DNA of 64,000 nt from Heyndrickxia sporothermodurans (GCA_018333075.1 BORH01000002.1:124001-188000); one strand, 5' to 3'. Shown: positions 25,075 to 35,001, counted from the stretch's first letter. The notes: generated by a model not told the origin, from the letters alone. Numbers and translations are program-made.

Positions 25075-25905
25075 TTAATTAAATGGAAGCTTTTCCTTCC
25101 TAAGTTGGTGTAAGGACTTCCACTTTTGATACATACTTAGCACCTGCTTCGGAACTAACATTGCAACTAACGGCTTTAGAGCTAATATTCTTTTTAAATA
25201 TGGAATATTCAACCTTCTACATGCATCAAATCTAGCTATCGTTTCAGTAAATCTAAATCTTCTGCTTTTTCTTTTCTGTGAATTTTTATCCTCCCGATAA
25301 TAAATTAATGGTTCTTGTATATTGTGAAGAATATAATTATTTTCATAGAATTTAACCCAAAGATCATAATCTTCTAAGCGTGCTTTAGTTATCTTATTAT
25401 CAGAATATCCACCAACCTCTAGTAATTTAGCATGTTTCATTACGACTGTAGGATGGATAAATGGAGAATCTAATAACATAATCTCTTTATTTGGTCTACA
25501 TTCTGAATGTCTTATTCCCCATACCCCTGTATCATCAAATAAAAATGCTCCAGAACCACAAGCATCACAATCGTGCTCATTCATATAATGAACCTGCTTT
25601 TCAATTCTATTTTCAACCATAATGTCGTCCCCATCATGCCGCATTATATATTCACCAGTACAAAAGGGTAAGCATTTATTTAATGTTCCTGCTAGCCCTA
25701 AGTTAACCTCATTTTTAAGCAGTTTTATCCTAGTATCCTCTTTTATATATTGATATACAATTGCAAAAGTATTGTCTGTTGAACCATCATCACAAATGAT
25801 TAATTCCCAATTTGAATATGTTTGTTTATTTATTGAAGCGATTGATTCTATGATCGCTTTTTCACAATTATATATTCCCATTATGATAGATACTTTCTTA
25901 TTCAA
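25075..25905 (-). CDS. GT2 family glycosyltransferase
   Basis: 276 residues, GT-A fold: KKVSIIMGIYNCEKAIIESI at the start, ICDDGSTDNT (nucleotide-binding DDGS, about 37-46) and the metal DGDD within MRHDGDDIM (about 87-95). A C-terminal basic stretch follows with no membrane segment. GAGGTGGCAACTTGA before the ATG. Starts 9 bp after the GT4 gene. Adds one sugar to the repeat unit; specificity unknown. Confidence 0.9.
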   Translation of the reverse strand: MNKKVSIIMGIYNCEKAIIESIASINKQTYSNWELIICDDGSTDNTFAIVYQYIKEDTRIKLLKNEVNLGLAGTLNKCLPFCTGEYIMRHDGDDIMVENRIEKQVHYMNEHDCDACGSGAFLFDDTGVWGIRHSECRPNKEIMLLDSPFIHPTVVMKHAKLLEVGGYSDNKITKARLEDYDLWVKFYENNYILHNIQEPLIYYREDKNSQKRKSRRFRFTETIARFDACRRLNIPYLKRILALKPLVAMLVPKQVLSMYQKWKSLHQLRKEKLPFN

Positions 25906-25914
25906 GTTGCCACC

Positions 25915-27066
25915 TCATTTTCCAATTTTAGTGACAGGTGTCATCGTTTCATTTTTATAAATTTTTTTCATTTCATTAAGAACATTTTTCAAGGAATACT
26001 TTTCAATCTTTTTTCTATTTTGATTCGAAAAATTCTGTCGTAACTCTTCAGAATGATAGAGCTTTTCAATAGCAATTGCGCATTCCTTTACATCATCAAT
26101 TTCTATAACATATCCATTTTCATTATTTCGCACTAAATCTCTATTTCCTCTACAATTAGTTACTATTAGAGGTAAGCCAGTAGCCATTGCTTCCATTATA
26201 TTTACAGGCAGTCCTTCCTGCCTTGAAGTAGATATTGCAACATCAGATATTCCCATTAATTGCTGGATATCCTTGCGAAATCCTAAAAATTCAACATTAC
26301 TTTCAATTTTTAACTGTTCAGCTAATTCTTTATATTTATTTAACAAACTACCATCACCAACTAATAGAAGTTTTAAATTCGGTATTTTTCCCTTTAGCAA
26401 GCTAATAGCCTTTATCAATTGATCTTGGTGTTTCCTGTAGCTAAGCTCACCCACATAAATTAAAATAAAATCCTCGTCTGAATAACCATATTTTTTTCTT
26501 AAATCCATTTTCATTTCTTTTGTGATTGGAATAAATTTATTTAAATCAACGCCTATCCCATTCACCCTATAAACAGAATCCTTCTTTCTTAATTTGAGTT
26601 TTTTTGCTAGGTCATAATCTTCATTATTCATAGTGATGATTCCATCTGTCCATTTTGCAGAGACTTTTTCTATAGGATAATAAATTAGCCAATTTTTTTT
26701 AGGTGCACCCTTAAAAAAGTGAAAACCATGAGCAGTATATAGTACATGCGTTTCCCTCATCTTTCTACATGCTAAACGAGTAACAAATGAAGCTACAGGG
26801 GTATGGACATGGATCATCTCATATCCTTCGTTTAAAATGATCTTTCTTATTTCTTTGTAAGCACGGTAATTTCCTATATGAATAGGATTTCTATGAAAAT
26901 CTACTTGATGTATCTTACATCCAAGTTCTAATATTTCTGCATTTACTTCTTGGATAATATGAAATGCTAAGCCTACTTTATTTCCCTGCTCCATTAAAGA
27001 TTGCACATGAGGTATAAAAAAGGAATTGACCGTGTTCGAGATTGTAGTAACATATAAAATTTTCAA
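25915..27066 (-). CDS. GT4 family glycosyltransferase
   Basis: 383 residues, GT-B fold. N-terminal half with VHVHTPVASFVTRLACR and YTAHGFHFFKG; C-terminal GT1 domain with IYVGELSYRKHQDQLIKAI (start of UDP-sugar domain) and the EGLPVNIMEAMATGLPLIV stretch that carries the nucleotide-sugar glutamates. The TTG start at 27066 has GAGGAG nine bases upstream. Resembles EpsD/EpsF-class enzymes of Bacillus exopolysaccharide operons. Confidence 0.9.
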   Translation of the reverse strand: MKILYVTTISNTVNSFFIPHVQSLMEQGNKVGLAFHIIQEVNAEILELGCKIHQVDFHRNPIHIGNYRAYKEIRKIILNEGYEMIHVHTPVASFVTRLACRKMRETHVLYTAHGFHFFKGAPKKNWLIYYPIEKVSAKWTDGIITMNNEDYDLAKKLKLRKKDSVYRVNGIGVDLNKFIPITKEMKMDLRKKYGYSDEDFILIYVGELSYRKHQDQLIKAISLLKGKIPNLKLLLVGDGSLLNKYKELAEQLKIESNVEFLGFRKDIQQLMGISDVAISTSRQEGLPVNIMEAMATGLPLIVTNCRGNRDLVRNNENGYVIEIDDVKECAIAIEKLYHSEELRQNFSNQNRKKIEKYSLKNVLNEMKKIYKNETMTPVTKIGK

Positions 27067-27125
27067 CTTCTTTAACTCCTCATCATTTGAATTGAATACT
27101 TTAAAATTTTATTAAAAAAATACTG

Positions 27126-27842
27126 CTAGTAATCTCCGTAATATAAATGATCTTTTTTATTTATTTTTCGATTATATCTATTTAAAATAACTCCAAGTAT
27201 CTTGCCTCTTGCATGAGTTAGTAGTTCTTTTGCTTTTTTCGCGTTTTCTCTTATCGTATGTCCACTACTTACCACAAGTATGACTCCATCGCTTTTTTGT
27301 GCAAGTAATTGAGCATCTGTTACGACTAGAACGGGAGGTGAATCAATAATGACATAATCATAAAATCCACGAACTTCATTCATGAGAGAATTCATACGTT
27401 TTACTCCTAATATTTCTGATGGATTTGGTGGAATTGTACCACATGTTAATAATGACAGATTGGGTATAATTGTTTCTCGAACAACCTCTGACAAGTTATT
27501 TCTATTTAATAAGACATTTGTTAATCCGAGGTGATTATCTATATTGAAATAATAATGACAAGAGGGTTTTCGTAGATCAGCATCAATTAAAAGTACTTTA
27601 TAATCCTGTTGTGCTAGAGCTGCTGCTAAGTTTGCTGCTGTAGTTGATTTTCCTTCACCAGGTGATGCAGATGTAATTGTAATAACACGAGTATCCGTAT
27701 CTATGCTTGCAAATTGAATATTTGTTCGAATTGTTCGATATTGCTCAGAGATTGGTGATTTTGGACTAAAAAAAGTGATTAAACTGCGTTCCTTTTCTAA
27801 TCTTTTCTTTCTCCTAACACGATTACGTCCCAATCTTTTCAC
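27126..27842 (-). CDS. CpsD/EpsB-like bacterial tyrosine kinase
   Basis: 238 residues. Walker A SASPGEGKSTTAAN, Walker A' LLIDADLRKPS and Walker B VIIDSPPVLV of BY-kinases, with a C-terminal tyrosine tail (YNRK...LYYGDY) for autophosphorylation. Controls chain length or export with its membrane activator, the Wzz-like protein upstream. The frame begins GTG at 27842, but the ribosome site GGAG is almost touching it, so the TTG at 27833 may be the true start. It overlaps the Wzz-like gene by 20 bp. Confidence 0.9.
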   Translation of the reverse strand: MKRLGRNRVRRKKRLEKERSLITFFSPKSPISEQYRTIRTNIQFASIDTDTRVITITSASPGEGKSTTAANLAAALAQQDYKVLLIDADLRKPSCHYYFNIDNHLGLTNVLLNRNNLSEVVRETIIPNLSLLTCGTIPPNPSEILGVKRMNSLMNEVRGFYDYVIIDSPPVLVVTDAQLLAQKSDGVILVVSSGHTIRENAKKAKELLTHARGKILGVILNRYNRKINKKDHLYYGDY

Positions 27843-28554
27843 TCTCCTTTATAAATTCTTTTTCTCTCTGTGTACGCTTTTTTTCTACTTTAATATCCAT
27901 CACTGTACCAAGAAGAGGGACTTCCAAAGTTTTTTCAACATCTATTTCATTTCGAATTCTATTATCTAGTGTTTCCATTATCAGCGATATTGCAATAGAT
28001 AGTAATAAACCCGCCACAAAGCCAATTGATATATTTAGTTTTGGATTTGGACTAATAGGAGATGGTGAAACCTCTGCAGGTGATAAGATTGAAACATTAT
28101 TGACATTCATAATTTTTACGATTTCTTTATGAAAAATTGTCGCTATCGTATTCGCAATCTCGACCGCTATTTTTGGATCGTTATCTTTGACATGAATGGA
28201 AACAACTTGTGATTGCCCTTCACTTTCAACATTTACTCTCTTGATTAATGATCGATATGATTGGTTTAATGATAATTCTTCAACTACTTGTTTCAATATT
28301 CTAGGAGAGGTGATGATAACATTGTAAGTGTTAATAAATTCTAAGTTGGTCTGTAACTCTCCTGAGGAATAATTCTTCCCTTCAGGAACCGATTGATTCA
28401 CAAGAAGTAGTGTGGATGCTTGATACGTTGGTGTAATTAAATAATACGTAATCAATGCAGATAGACCTGTCACGATACAAATGGTCATTATTATCAGGGT
28501 GCATCTTCTTTTAATAATTTTCAAAAACTTATTTATATTAATTGATTCTTGCAT
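27823..28554 (-). CDS. Wzz/YveK (EpsA-like) chain-length and kinase-modulator protein
   Basis: 243 residues with two membrane segments (about 18-38 and 174-194) flanking an extracytoplasmic domain. The proline-rich SPAEVSPSPISPNPKLN before TM2 is the Wzz signature; a cytoplasmic tail follows to activate the CpsD kinase. RBS GAGGAGGGGGAAA. Unusually this pair lies in mid-operon, after the flippase gene, not at the promoter-proximal end as in B. subtilis epsAB. Confidence 0.9.
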   Translation of the reverse strand: MQESININKFLKIIKRRCTLIIMTICIVTGLSALITYYLITPTYQASTLLLVNQSVPEGKNYSSGELQTNLEFINTYNVIITSPRILKQVVEELSLNQSYRSLIKRVNVESEGQSQVVSIHVKDNDPKIAVEIANTIATIFHKEIVKIMNVNNVSILSPAEVSPSPISPNPKLNISIGFVAGLLLSIAISLIMETLDNRIRNEIDVEKTLEVPLLGTVMDIKVEKKRTQREKEFIKESEKIGT

Positions 28555-28646
28555 TTTCCCCCTCCTCTGAAGAGATATTTCACATAATTACAAGTTAATT
28601 TCCAAAATAAAAAGAACCTTACATAAAATAGATTCTCGTATTAGAT

Positions 28647-30185
28647 TTATGAAGCCTCTTTTATTTTTGAGTCTATCTTTATAGAGTTTTTAATTTCAGA
28701 AACGATTGAACGGACCTCCTCAATCTTCATCAAGCATATTAGTACAATATAAACAATTGCTCCTAATAAAATTGAAATAAATAAAGAAAGGGTAAAATTA
28801 ATAGAAGTAGTTAGCAAATTGTATACATATTTACTTATAAAACCCATTATTAATGATGCTGATAGGATTTTCATAAGTACAAACAACATCTTTTTCATTC
28901 CAAAATTTCCGATCTTTTTTCTTAAACTAATGAAAAGGAGAATTGAACTAATTATTGCAGCAATACTACTTGCCAGAGCTAAACCCCCTATACCTAAATA
29001 TTTTGATAATATAAAATTTAGAATGATATTAATAATCATTGCAATTGTCGCATTAAACATTGGTGTCCTAGTATCCTGAAGGGAATAAAAAACGTTAGAA
29101 AGCATATCTCTCATCCCTATTCCAACAGTTCCAATGGAATAAAAAAACAAGGCATAAGACGTCATTGATAAAGCATGTAAGTCAAACTGCCCCCTTCCAT
29201 ATAACAATTCGACAATCGGATTAGCAAATACCATTGTTCCGACTGTTGCGGGTATTATGAATAGATTAATTGAATTAACTCCCATTAATAAAGTTTCTTT
29301 CATTTTCTTCATATTATTTTGAACGACCATTTTAGAAATCTTTGGATAAAGCACCGTTGTAATAGATGAAACAACAATTCCCATCATAAATAAATTTAAT
29401 GTGCTTGAATAATTTAGTGCAGATATACCTCCAATACTAATTTTTGAAGCTAATGTACGATCAATTAACAAATTGAGTTTGTCCACTGATGAACCTATGA
29501 TCGCAGGAAATGCCAATAATATCATATTTCTAATATTACGATCTTTAATATTTAACGTATGCATATACCGATAACCGTTTTTAAAACTATAAATATACAA
29601 TAAAATAAATTGTGATGCTGTTGCTATTAGACCACCAAAAGCGAGTATATAAACATTTGAATGTGAACTAAAATATATCGACAAAATCACAATTAAATTT
29701 GATGGAATCCCCATTAATACGGGTGCAATAAATATAGATTTTATTTGAAGATAAGCAGTATAAACATATACTAAACCAGAAAAATATACGCTTGTTAATG
29801 ATATTCTTGTAAAAATAATTGCTTGATCTAATGTTTCACCTTCAAACCCAGAGGCGAAGATTTTAATCAAATATTCAGTAAATATTACCCCTAAAACAAG
29901 AATAATTGTACAAAGGATTATAACGAAATTAATGACATTATTCGTATAACGCTTAGTTTCTTCATTTCCGCTTTTACTTTCTATTCTCGCATACATTGGG
30001 ATAAAGCCAGTTGAAATGCCTTTCCCGATAATAGCTAAAATAACGGTTGGTATAGTTAAAGAAATTAAGTATATATCACTAATATTCGAGGCTCCATAAA
30101 AAAAAGATAAAAATAAATCTCTCATAAATCCTAAAACTTTTGAAATAACTGTAACGATCATTAATATGAAAACTGTTTTTTTCAT
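28647..30185 (-). CDS. MurJ/MviN-like lipid-linked oligosaccharide flippase
   Basis: 512 residues, about 14 membrane segments, MOP superfamily. Opening KTVFILMIVTVISKVLGFMR and LSFFYGASNISDIYLISLTI are typical of MurJ (MVF) proteins; Wzx proteins usually look different here. Inside this operon it most likely flips the undecaprenyl-linked repeat unit in place of a classical Wzx. Start ATG overlaps the previous stop as ATGA. Full length. Confidence 0.85.
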   Translation of the reverse strand: MKKTVFILMIVTVISKVLGFMRDLFLSFFYGASNISDIYLISLTIPTVILAIIGKGISTGFIPMYARIESKSGNEETKRYTNNVINFVIILCTIILVLGVIFTEYLIKIFASGFEGETLDQAIIFTRISLTSVYFSGLVYVYTAYLQIKSIFIAPVLMGIPSNLIVILSIYFSSHSNVYILAFGGLIATASQFILLYIYSFKNGYRYMHTLNIKDRNIRNMILLAFPAIIGSSVDKLNLLIDRTLASKISIGGISALNYSSTLNLFMMGIVVSSITTVLYPKISKMVVQNNMKKMKETLLMGVNSINLFIIPATVGTMVFANPIVELLYGRGQFDLHALSMTSYALFFYSIGTVGIGMRDMLSNVFYSLQDTRTPMFNATIAMIINIILNFILSKYLGIGGLALASSIAAIISSILLFISLRKKIGNFGMKKMLFVLMKILSASLIMGFISKYVYNLLTTSINFTLSLFISILLGAIVYIVLICLMKIEEVRSIVSEIKNSIKIDSKIKEAS

Positions 30186-31312
30186 ATAATCTCCTGTATT
30201 TTTTCTCTTTTATGTTCTATTCTCAACTCCATCTGCTTCATAGTATCTAAAAATTTCATAAAGTGAGGTATAATAAAAAGAACATTGTTGGTATCAAAAT
30301 ACGACAGACGATTTTTCATAAATTCTAAAAAATAGATGATAAAATAATCTTGTTTATATTTTGATTGAAACTTCAAATCAAAGATCGCAAACATATTGTA
30401 AAAGTACAGATCATAATCACCATTCACATATTTCTCTACATATACATAATTGTTATTCATATATACCTCTAACCACATCATATTAAATAAATCATAAAAA
30501 AATATAAATTCACTTGAATATTCCCAATCAATAAAATACACATCAAAATCATCAGATTTTTTGTACAAGATATTAGATGTCCAAAGATCACCATGTAATA
30601 GTGTATAAGGAAGTTTCATATTTGTTATCTCTTTACTTATTTTCATCCACAGGTCCTTAATTTCAACTTCTCCTGGGAGTGATTGAAATAAGTTTTGAGG
30701 TGTTATAAATGAATGAATTTTTTCTTGTTTATTTTTAAAAAAGGTTAAATATAATTCAAATGTAACCTTCATAATTAGTAAATAATCATCATTTCCCCAA
30801 TTAGTTTTTGGCTCAAAAATAATCAATTCTTCTATAATTAATAAATCTTCATCACTCTTCCACAATACGGTAGGTATATGGAAATAAGGTTTAAAATTTC
30901 CATAGTTTTCAATAACGGAATTATAATCTTTTTTCCTAGAAAATACTGTCAACACTTTATTTCTAGTTAAATCAAAAATTCTTATATCAATATACCCACT
31001 AGTACTTCTAACTGGTATAAAGATAGTTCCAGAGAAATCATCGAGAGACAATTTATGTTCTATAACATTTATTTTTTTGCTAAATAATACCTTTCTTAAC
31101 AAAAAAATAATCAATCTTGTGAAAACTTGCTTATATAGATTTTTTTGAAACATTTCTGAAGCTCTTAATAAACTATGGCAATCTGATCTACAAATATATT
31201 CAATTGATCCATCAAAACGATATTCTCCAGAACTCATGTATTTAGTGTTTTTTCTAAATTGCTTTATAGTCTCCCTCTTTCCAGAAATAAACTGAAATAA
31301 TTCCTTAAACAT
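30182..31312 (-). CDS. Aminoglycoside-phosphotransferase-like kinase in the exopolysaccharide operon
   Basis: 376 residues. Protein-kinase-like APH fold in the C-terminal half: catalytic loop LLHGDLWTSNIL (about 240-251) and metal motif FIDWEYSS (about 262-269), equivalent to HGDxxxxN and DxE of APH/choline kinases. N-terminal part lacks a clear match. RBS GAGGTAATGAA. It overlaps the flippase start by 4 bp. Probably phosphorylates a sugar, alcohol or glycan component; antibiotic resistance is unlikely from context. Confidence 0.75.
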   Translation of the reverse strand: MFKELFQFISGKRETIKQFRKNTKYMSSGEYRFDGSIEYICRSDCHSLLRASEMFQKNLYKQVFTRLIIFLLRKVLFSKKINVIEHKLSLDDFSGTIFIPVRSTSGYIDIRIFDLTRNKVLTVFSRKKDYNSVIENYGNFKPYFHIPTVLWKSDEDLLIIEELIIFEPKTNWGNDDYLLIMKVTFELYLTFFKNKQEKIHSFITPQNLFQSLPGEVEIKDLWMKISKEITNMKLPYTLLHGDLWTSNILYKKSDDFDVYFIDWEYSSEFIFFYDLFNMMWLEVYMNNNYVYVEKYVNGDYDLYFYNMFAIFDLKFQSKYKQDYFIIYFLEFMKNRLSYFDTNNVLFIIPHFMKFLDTMKQMELRIEHKREKIQEII

Positions 31313-31372
31313 TTCATTACCTCATTCTCAAATGTTTATTTTATCTATACACTTATTTTTCAAATCATCCTT

Positions 31373-32656
31373 CTATGTCTCAGCTTTCATCTTCTTACCA
31401 TCTAAAGAAAAAAGCATTGCTCCTAAAAATATCCAAAGTACACGTGCATTATTTAAAGAAATTGACACAGATCCTATTAACAATACAACGATAATATCTC
31501 TTAAGATAAGATTTCTTGGAGAACTTTGTTTATTAGAAAAAGTTACTTTTCCAATTGTAAAAAGTAAATAAGAAAAGAAAAAAAAGGCTAATGGCAGTCC
31601 CCATTCTGCTGAAAGCTGCAAAAAGGTATTATGAGCGACGTTATTGTATTGAAACATTTCATAAGCAATATCAGTATACGTACCTATTCCTACACCAATT
31701 AAGGGAGAAAGCTGAATAATTTGTATTGCAACTTTCCATGTATCATCTCTTCCTGACCCACTTTCAGAAATAGCACTACCAAAATCAGTAAATAAATATT
31801 CTACTCTTGAAAAAGAAGGGAAATGAACTGATAAATAACTAATTACCTCACTAAATTTGCTTATGAAAATAGGAATAAAAAGAATAAAGAATGTTATAAA
31901 TAATAATTGGAGAATAACTGAAAACATTTTTTTCTTTGTTAAAAATAGATATTCAATTATTCTAAGCACAAAATAACAAAAAAAAGTAATCATTCCCGTT
32001 TTTGACCCTGCAGATAATACTGATAAAAAAGTAATAAAGATGATAAAAATTTTATAGCGATTCTTTATTGCTTTTATTCTACTAACATAAGCCAGAGCAG
32101 AAATATTTAATACTGAAAAATAATTTGGATCAATCATTAGGCCTTTATATCTCGTTCCAGCAAAATATAAAAGATTCGAAAAAATGGAAAGGTGAAAAAC
32201 TGTAAATAACACTCCTAATCCACCTAAGAAAACACCAAATATGGAATACCACTTTATAATGGTTTGTGTAAAACCTAATTTTGATAAATTATAGCCAACA
32301 ATAAAATATACAAAAATAGCGATTAATTTAATATAATCGCTTATAATCCGAATTGGACCAGGACTTATTTCAAATTTGATTGGAACATAAATAACTGCCG
32401 TGAATAACACAACGGCAGATACAATCAAATAAAAGAGTGATGGTATAATTGGAATATATAGCTCTTTTTTATATAATACCGACAAAAATATTCCTAAACA
32501 AAAAATGTCCGCAAAAGAAATATTTACTCCAAAAACTACCCCTGATTGATTTAATAATAAAGACATGACAACAATTGCCAGCATGAATAACATTGAAGGT
32601 GTTTTAGTGTTAATTGTATGATCAAGTGAATATTCCACTCGTTTAATTTTCACCAT
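31373..32656 (-). CDS. O-antigen ligase/polymerase-like membrane protein (Wzy)
   Basis: 427 residues with about eleven membrane segments and one long external loop. The loop ends in the Wzy_C pattern GSGRDDTWKVAIQIIQLSPLIGVGIGTY ... NVAHNTFLQLSAEWGLP (about 300-375; quoted in pieces), including the conserved His. Polymerises flipped repeat units. The start is ATG at 32656 or the next codon GTG; AAGG is very close, so a one-codon uncertainty remains. Confidence 0.85.
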   Translation of the reverse strand: MVKIKRVEYSLDHTINTKTPSMLFMLAIVVMSLLLNQSGVVFGVNISFADIFCLGIFLSVLYKKELYIPIIPSLFYLIVSAVVLFTAVIYVPIKFEISPGPIRIISDYIKLIAIFVYFIVGYNLSKLGFTQTIIKWYSIFGVFLGGLGVLFTVFHLSIFSNLLYFAGTRYKGLMIDPNYFSVLNISALAYVSRIKAIKNRYKIFIIFITFLSVLSAGSKTGMITFFCYFVLRIIEYLFLTKKKMFSVILQLLFITFFILFIPIFISKFSEVISYLSVHFPSFSRVEYLFTDFGSAISESGSGRDDTWKVAIQIIQLSPLIGVGIGTYTDIAYEMFQYNNVAHNTFLQLSAEWGLPLAFFFFSYLLFTIGKVTFSNKQSSPRNLILRDIIVVLLIGSVSISLNNARVLWIFLGAMLFSLDGKKMKAET

Positions 32657-32679
32657 CCTTAAAGTACTAGATTAATAAG

Positions 32680-33024
32680 TTAGTTTCCTGATTTCCATTT
32701 AATGTATTCTATTAATGTTTTATATTCATTTATCTGGTCTTTCTTCATATCTGAATCTTTTAATTCATTTACAATCTCTAGCCATTCTTTGTCTAATGGC
32801 TTCTTGGATTTCATTTTTTCTATAGAAGAATTTGTATTTAATAAAGTCATTAAATCTACATCTAAAACAATTGCTATTTTAGATATTACTTGAATGGAAG
32901 GATTTTGATTAACGTTTCTTTCAATATTACTTAAATAAGATTTGGAAATGTTTGCTTTCTCAGCTAATTCTGTTAAAGTTAAACCTCTTTTTTTACGGAT
33001 AGCACAAATCTTTTCTCCGATCAT
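32680..33024 (-). CDS. SinR-like XRE regulator inside the exopolysaccharide operon
   Basis: 114 residues. HTH (about 5-60) opens MIGEKICAIRKKRGLTLTEL with KANISKSYLSNIERN as recognition region, colinear with B. subtilis SinR. The C-terminal LDKEWLEIVNELKDSDMKKD followed by a hydrophobic amphipathic helix ending in YIKWK matches the SinR/SinI multimerisation domain. AAGGAGAACTAT precedes the ATG. SinR represses eps in B. subtilis. Here the gene lies within the glycan operon whose promoter carries a SinR-type GTTCTTT box (38177-38183), suggesting feedback. Could be SlrR-like. Confidence 0.82.
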   Translation of the reverse strand: MIGEKICAIRKKRGLTLTELAEKANISKSYLSNIERNVNQNPSIQVISKIAIVLDVDLMTLLNTNSSIEKMKSKKPLDKEWLEIVNELKDSDMKKDQINEYKTLIEYIKWKSGN

Positions 33025-33049
33025 ATAGTTCTCCTTTTTATTATTAAAT

Positions 33050-34225
33050 TTATTGAATAATAAAGTTATCTTCTATTTCTGATATACCTACAACTGCTTT
33101 TATACAATTGATTACCCTTCTCTGATCATTTATGTCCAAATTCGTACCAGATGGTAAACAAATTCCTGATTGAAAAAGCTGTTCAGATATACAAACATTC
33201 TCATTATGTGTATAAAAATCACATTCGTTAAACAACGGTTGTAAATGAAGTGGTTTCCAAACATGTCTTCCTTCGATATTATTTTTTGCTAAAGTGTCTA
33301 GTATAGTTTTCGCAGAAGCTTCTGTTTCATTTTCATCAATGGTTACGGTTGTTAGCCATCGATTAGACCGAGTATTTTCTAACTCATTTAAAAAGTTAAA
33401 TCCTCTAATTGATGACAATTCCCTCTCATATACTTGATAAATATACCGACGCATATCTACTCTTTCCTCTATAACTTCTAGTTGACCTCTACCAATTCCC
33501 GCTAAAACATTACTTAGTCGATAATTATAACCAATTTCACTATGCTGATAAAAAGGGGCAGGGTCTCTTGACTGAGTAGCAAGAAAACGCGCTTTTTTTA
33601 TTGCTTCTAAATCATTTGATATTAGTGCTCCACCTCCAGAAGTTGTAATGATTTTATTTCCATTAAAAGAAAAAACGCCAAATTTCCCAAAAGTTCCAGC
33701 AGCTTTATTTTTATATGTAGACCCTAGTGATTCAGCAGCATCTTCAATCATTGGAATACCATATTCTTCACAAAGAGCTAGAATTTCCTCCATTTTTGCG
33801 CAATGGCCGTATAAATTCACAACAATTATTGCTTTTGGTAGTTTTCCTTTATTTGCAGCAGCTTTTAATGCTTTTTCAAGCGCTATTGGACAAATATTCC
33901 AAGTGTCTGGTTCAGAATCTATAAAAACTGGTTTAGCTCCTTGATATATGATGGGATTTGCACTTGCTATAAATGTAAGGGTTGGACAATACACTATATC
34001 ACCTTTTTCCACCCCTAATAAAGAAAGAGCCAAATGAATAGCAGCTGTACCTGAACTTACAGCAACTGCTCCATCGGCTCTTACATATTGACATATCTCA
34101 TTTTCGAACGCATCAACGTTTGGTCCTAAAGGTGCTATCCAATTGGATGAAAATGCATCTTGAATATATTTTTGTTCCCTTCCACTCATATGTGGAGGAG
34201 ATAATAAAATCCTTTGATTTGTCAT
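33050..34225 (-). CDS. DegT/DnrJ/EryC1 sugar aminotransferase (EpsN/PglE-like)
   Basis: 391 residues, PLP fold type I. Start ILLSPPHMSGREQKYIQDAF, GTAAIHLAL (cofactor loop), EDAAESLGSTYK (Asp/Glu for PLP) and the internal-aldimine lysine in FSFNGNKIITTSGGGAL (about 193). C-terminal sequence fits UDP-4-keto-6-deoxy-GlcNAc 4-aminotransferases. With the dehydratase and transferase upstream it should make UDP-4-amino-4,6-dideoxy-GlcNAc, the bacillosamine precursor. RBS GGGGGCTACA. Confidence 0.9.
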   Translation of the reverse strand: MTNQRILLSPPHMSGREQKYIQDAFSSNWIAPLGPNVDAFENEICQYVRADGAVAVSSGTAAIHLALSLLGVEKGDIVYCPTLTFIASANPIIYQGAKPVFIDSEPDTWNICPIALEKALKAAANKGKLPKAIIVVNLYGHCAKMEEILALCEEYGIPMIEDAAESLGSTYKNKAAGTFGKFGVFSFNGNKIITTSGGGALISNDLEAIKKARFLATQSRDPAPFYQHSEIGYNYRLSNVLAGIGRGQLEVIEERVDMRRYIYQVYERELSSIRGFNFLNELENTRSNRWLTTVTIDENETEASAKTILDTLAKNNIEGRHVWKPLHLQPLFNECDFYTHNENVCISEQLFQSGICLPSGTNLDINDQRRVINCIKAVVGISEIEDNFIIQ

Positions 34226-34340
34226 TGTAGCCCCCTTATTTTACTAAGTTCCTACTTATTTAAAATGAGCATTTATTGCTGAATGAATTGAATGCTATTT
34301 TTTTCAGTGTAGAAACATATTTAAGTTATTTTTCAAATAA

Positions 34341-34964
34341 TTAGATAAATTTTGTTTTTCGTTGTTTATCCGATTCTGAGCTTCCTTTAAATTCAGGCAT
34401 TGTCAATTGATGATTATGCTGGATTCCTTCTGTTTTAAATACTTTAATAATTGTTAAAAGTAAAATCCTTAAATCAAGCAAAAAAGACTGATTTTCTACA
34501 TACCAAACATCTAATTCAAATTTTTTTTCCCATGATATTAAATTTCGACCATTCACTTGTGACCAACCTGTTATACCTGGTTTAACAAGATGCCGTTTAG
34601 ATTGTTCTAAAGTATAAAGAGGTAGATACTCCATAAGTAAAGGTCTTGGCCCTACAATACTTAAATCTCCTTTTATTACATTAATAAGTTGTGGTAGTTC
34701 ATCAAGACTGAATTTTCTAAGAAACATTCCAAACGAATCTAGTCTTTCGTGATCAGGCAATAGTTCTCCATCAATACCATATTTTTCAGTCATCGTACGA
34801 AATTTATAAATATAAAACGGCTTTTCATTAAGACCTGGTCGCAATTGTTTAAAAATAACTGGTGAGCCTAATTTAAATTTTACTAATATTGCTATGATAA
34901 CAATGAGTGGAAAAAAAATAATCAATAATGATAAGGAAATACATAAATCAAAAAGACGCTTCAA
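34341..34964 (-). CDS. Initiating phosphoglycosyl transferase (EpsL/PglC-like)
   Basis: 207 residues: one reentrant N-terminal membrane helix (about 6-28), then KFRTMTEKYG, LPQLINVIKGDLSIVGPRPL (catalytic Asp-Glu region just before) and KPGITGWSQVNGRN. These are the monotopic PGT motifs. Small size matches PglC/EpsL and not the large WbaP/WcaJ form. Loads the first sugar phosphate on undecaprenyl phosphate. TTG start with GGGGGAGG upstream. Confidence 0.92.
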   Translation of the reverse strand: MKRLFDLCISLSLLIIFFPLIVIIAILVKFKLGSPVIFKQLRPGLNEKPFYIYKFRTMTEKYGIDGELLPDHERLDSFGMFLRKFSLDELPQLINVIKGDLSIVGPRPLLMEYLPLYTLEQSKRHLVKPGITGWSQVNGRNLISWEKKFELDVWYVENQSFLLDLRILLLTIIKVFKTEGIQHNHQLTMPEFKGSSESDKQRKTKFI

Positions 34965-35001
34965 TTTCCTCCCCCTAACTTTCTATTTTCCAATAAGTTT
35001 T

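Noticed and set aside
30182-31312. Aminoglycoside resistance gene
   Set aside because: APH fold is present but the gene is embedded in and coupled to the polysaccharide operon.
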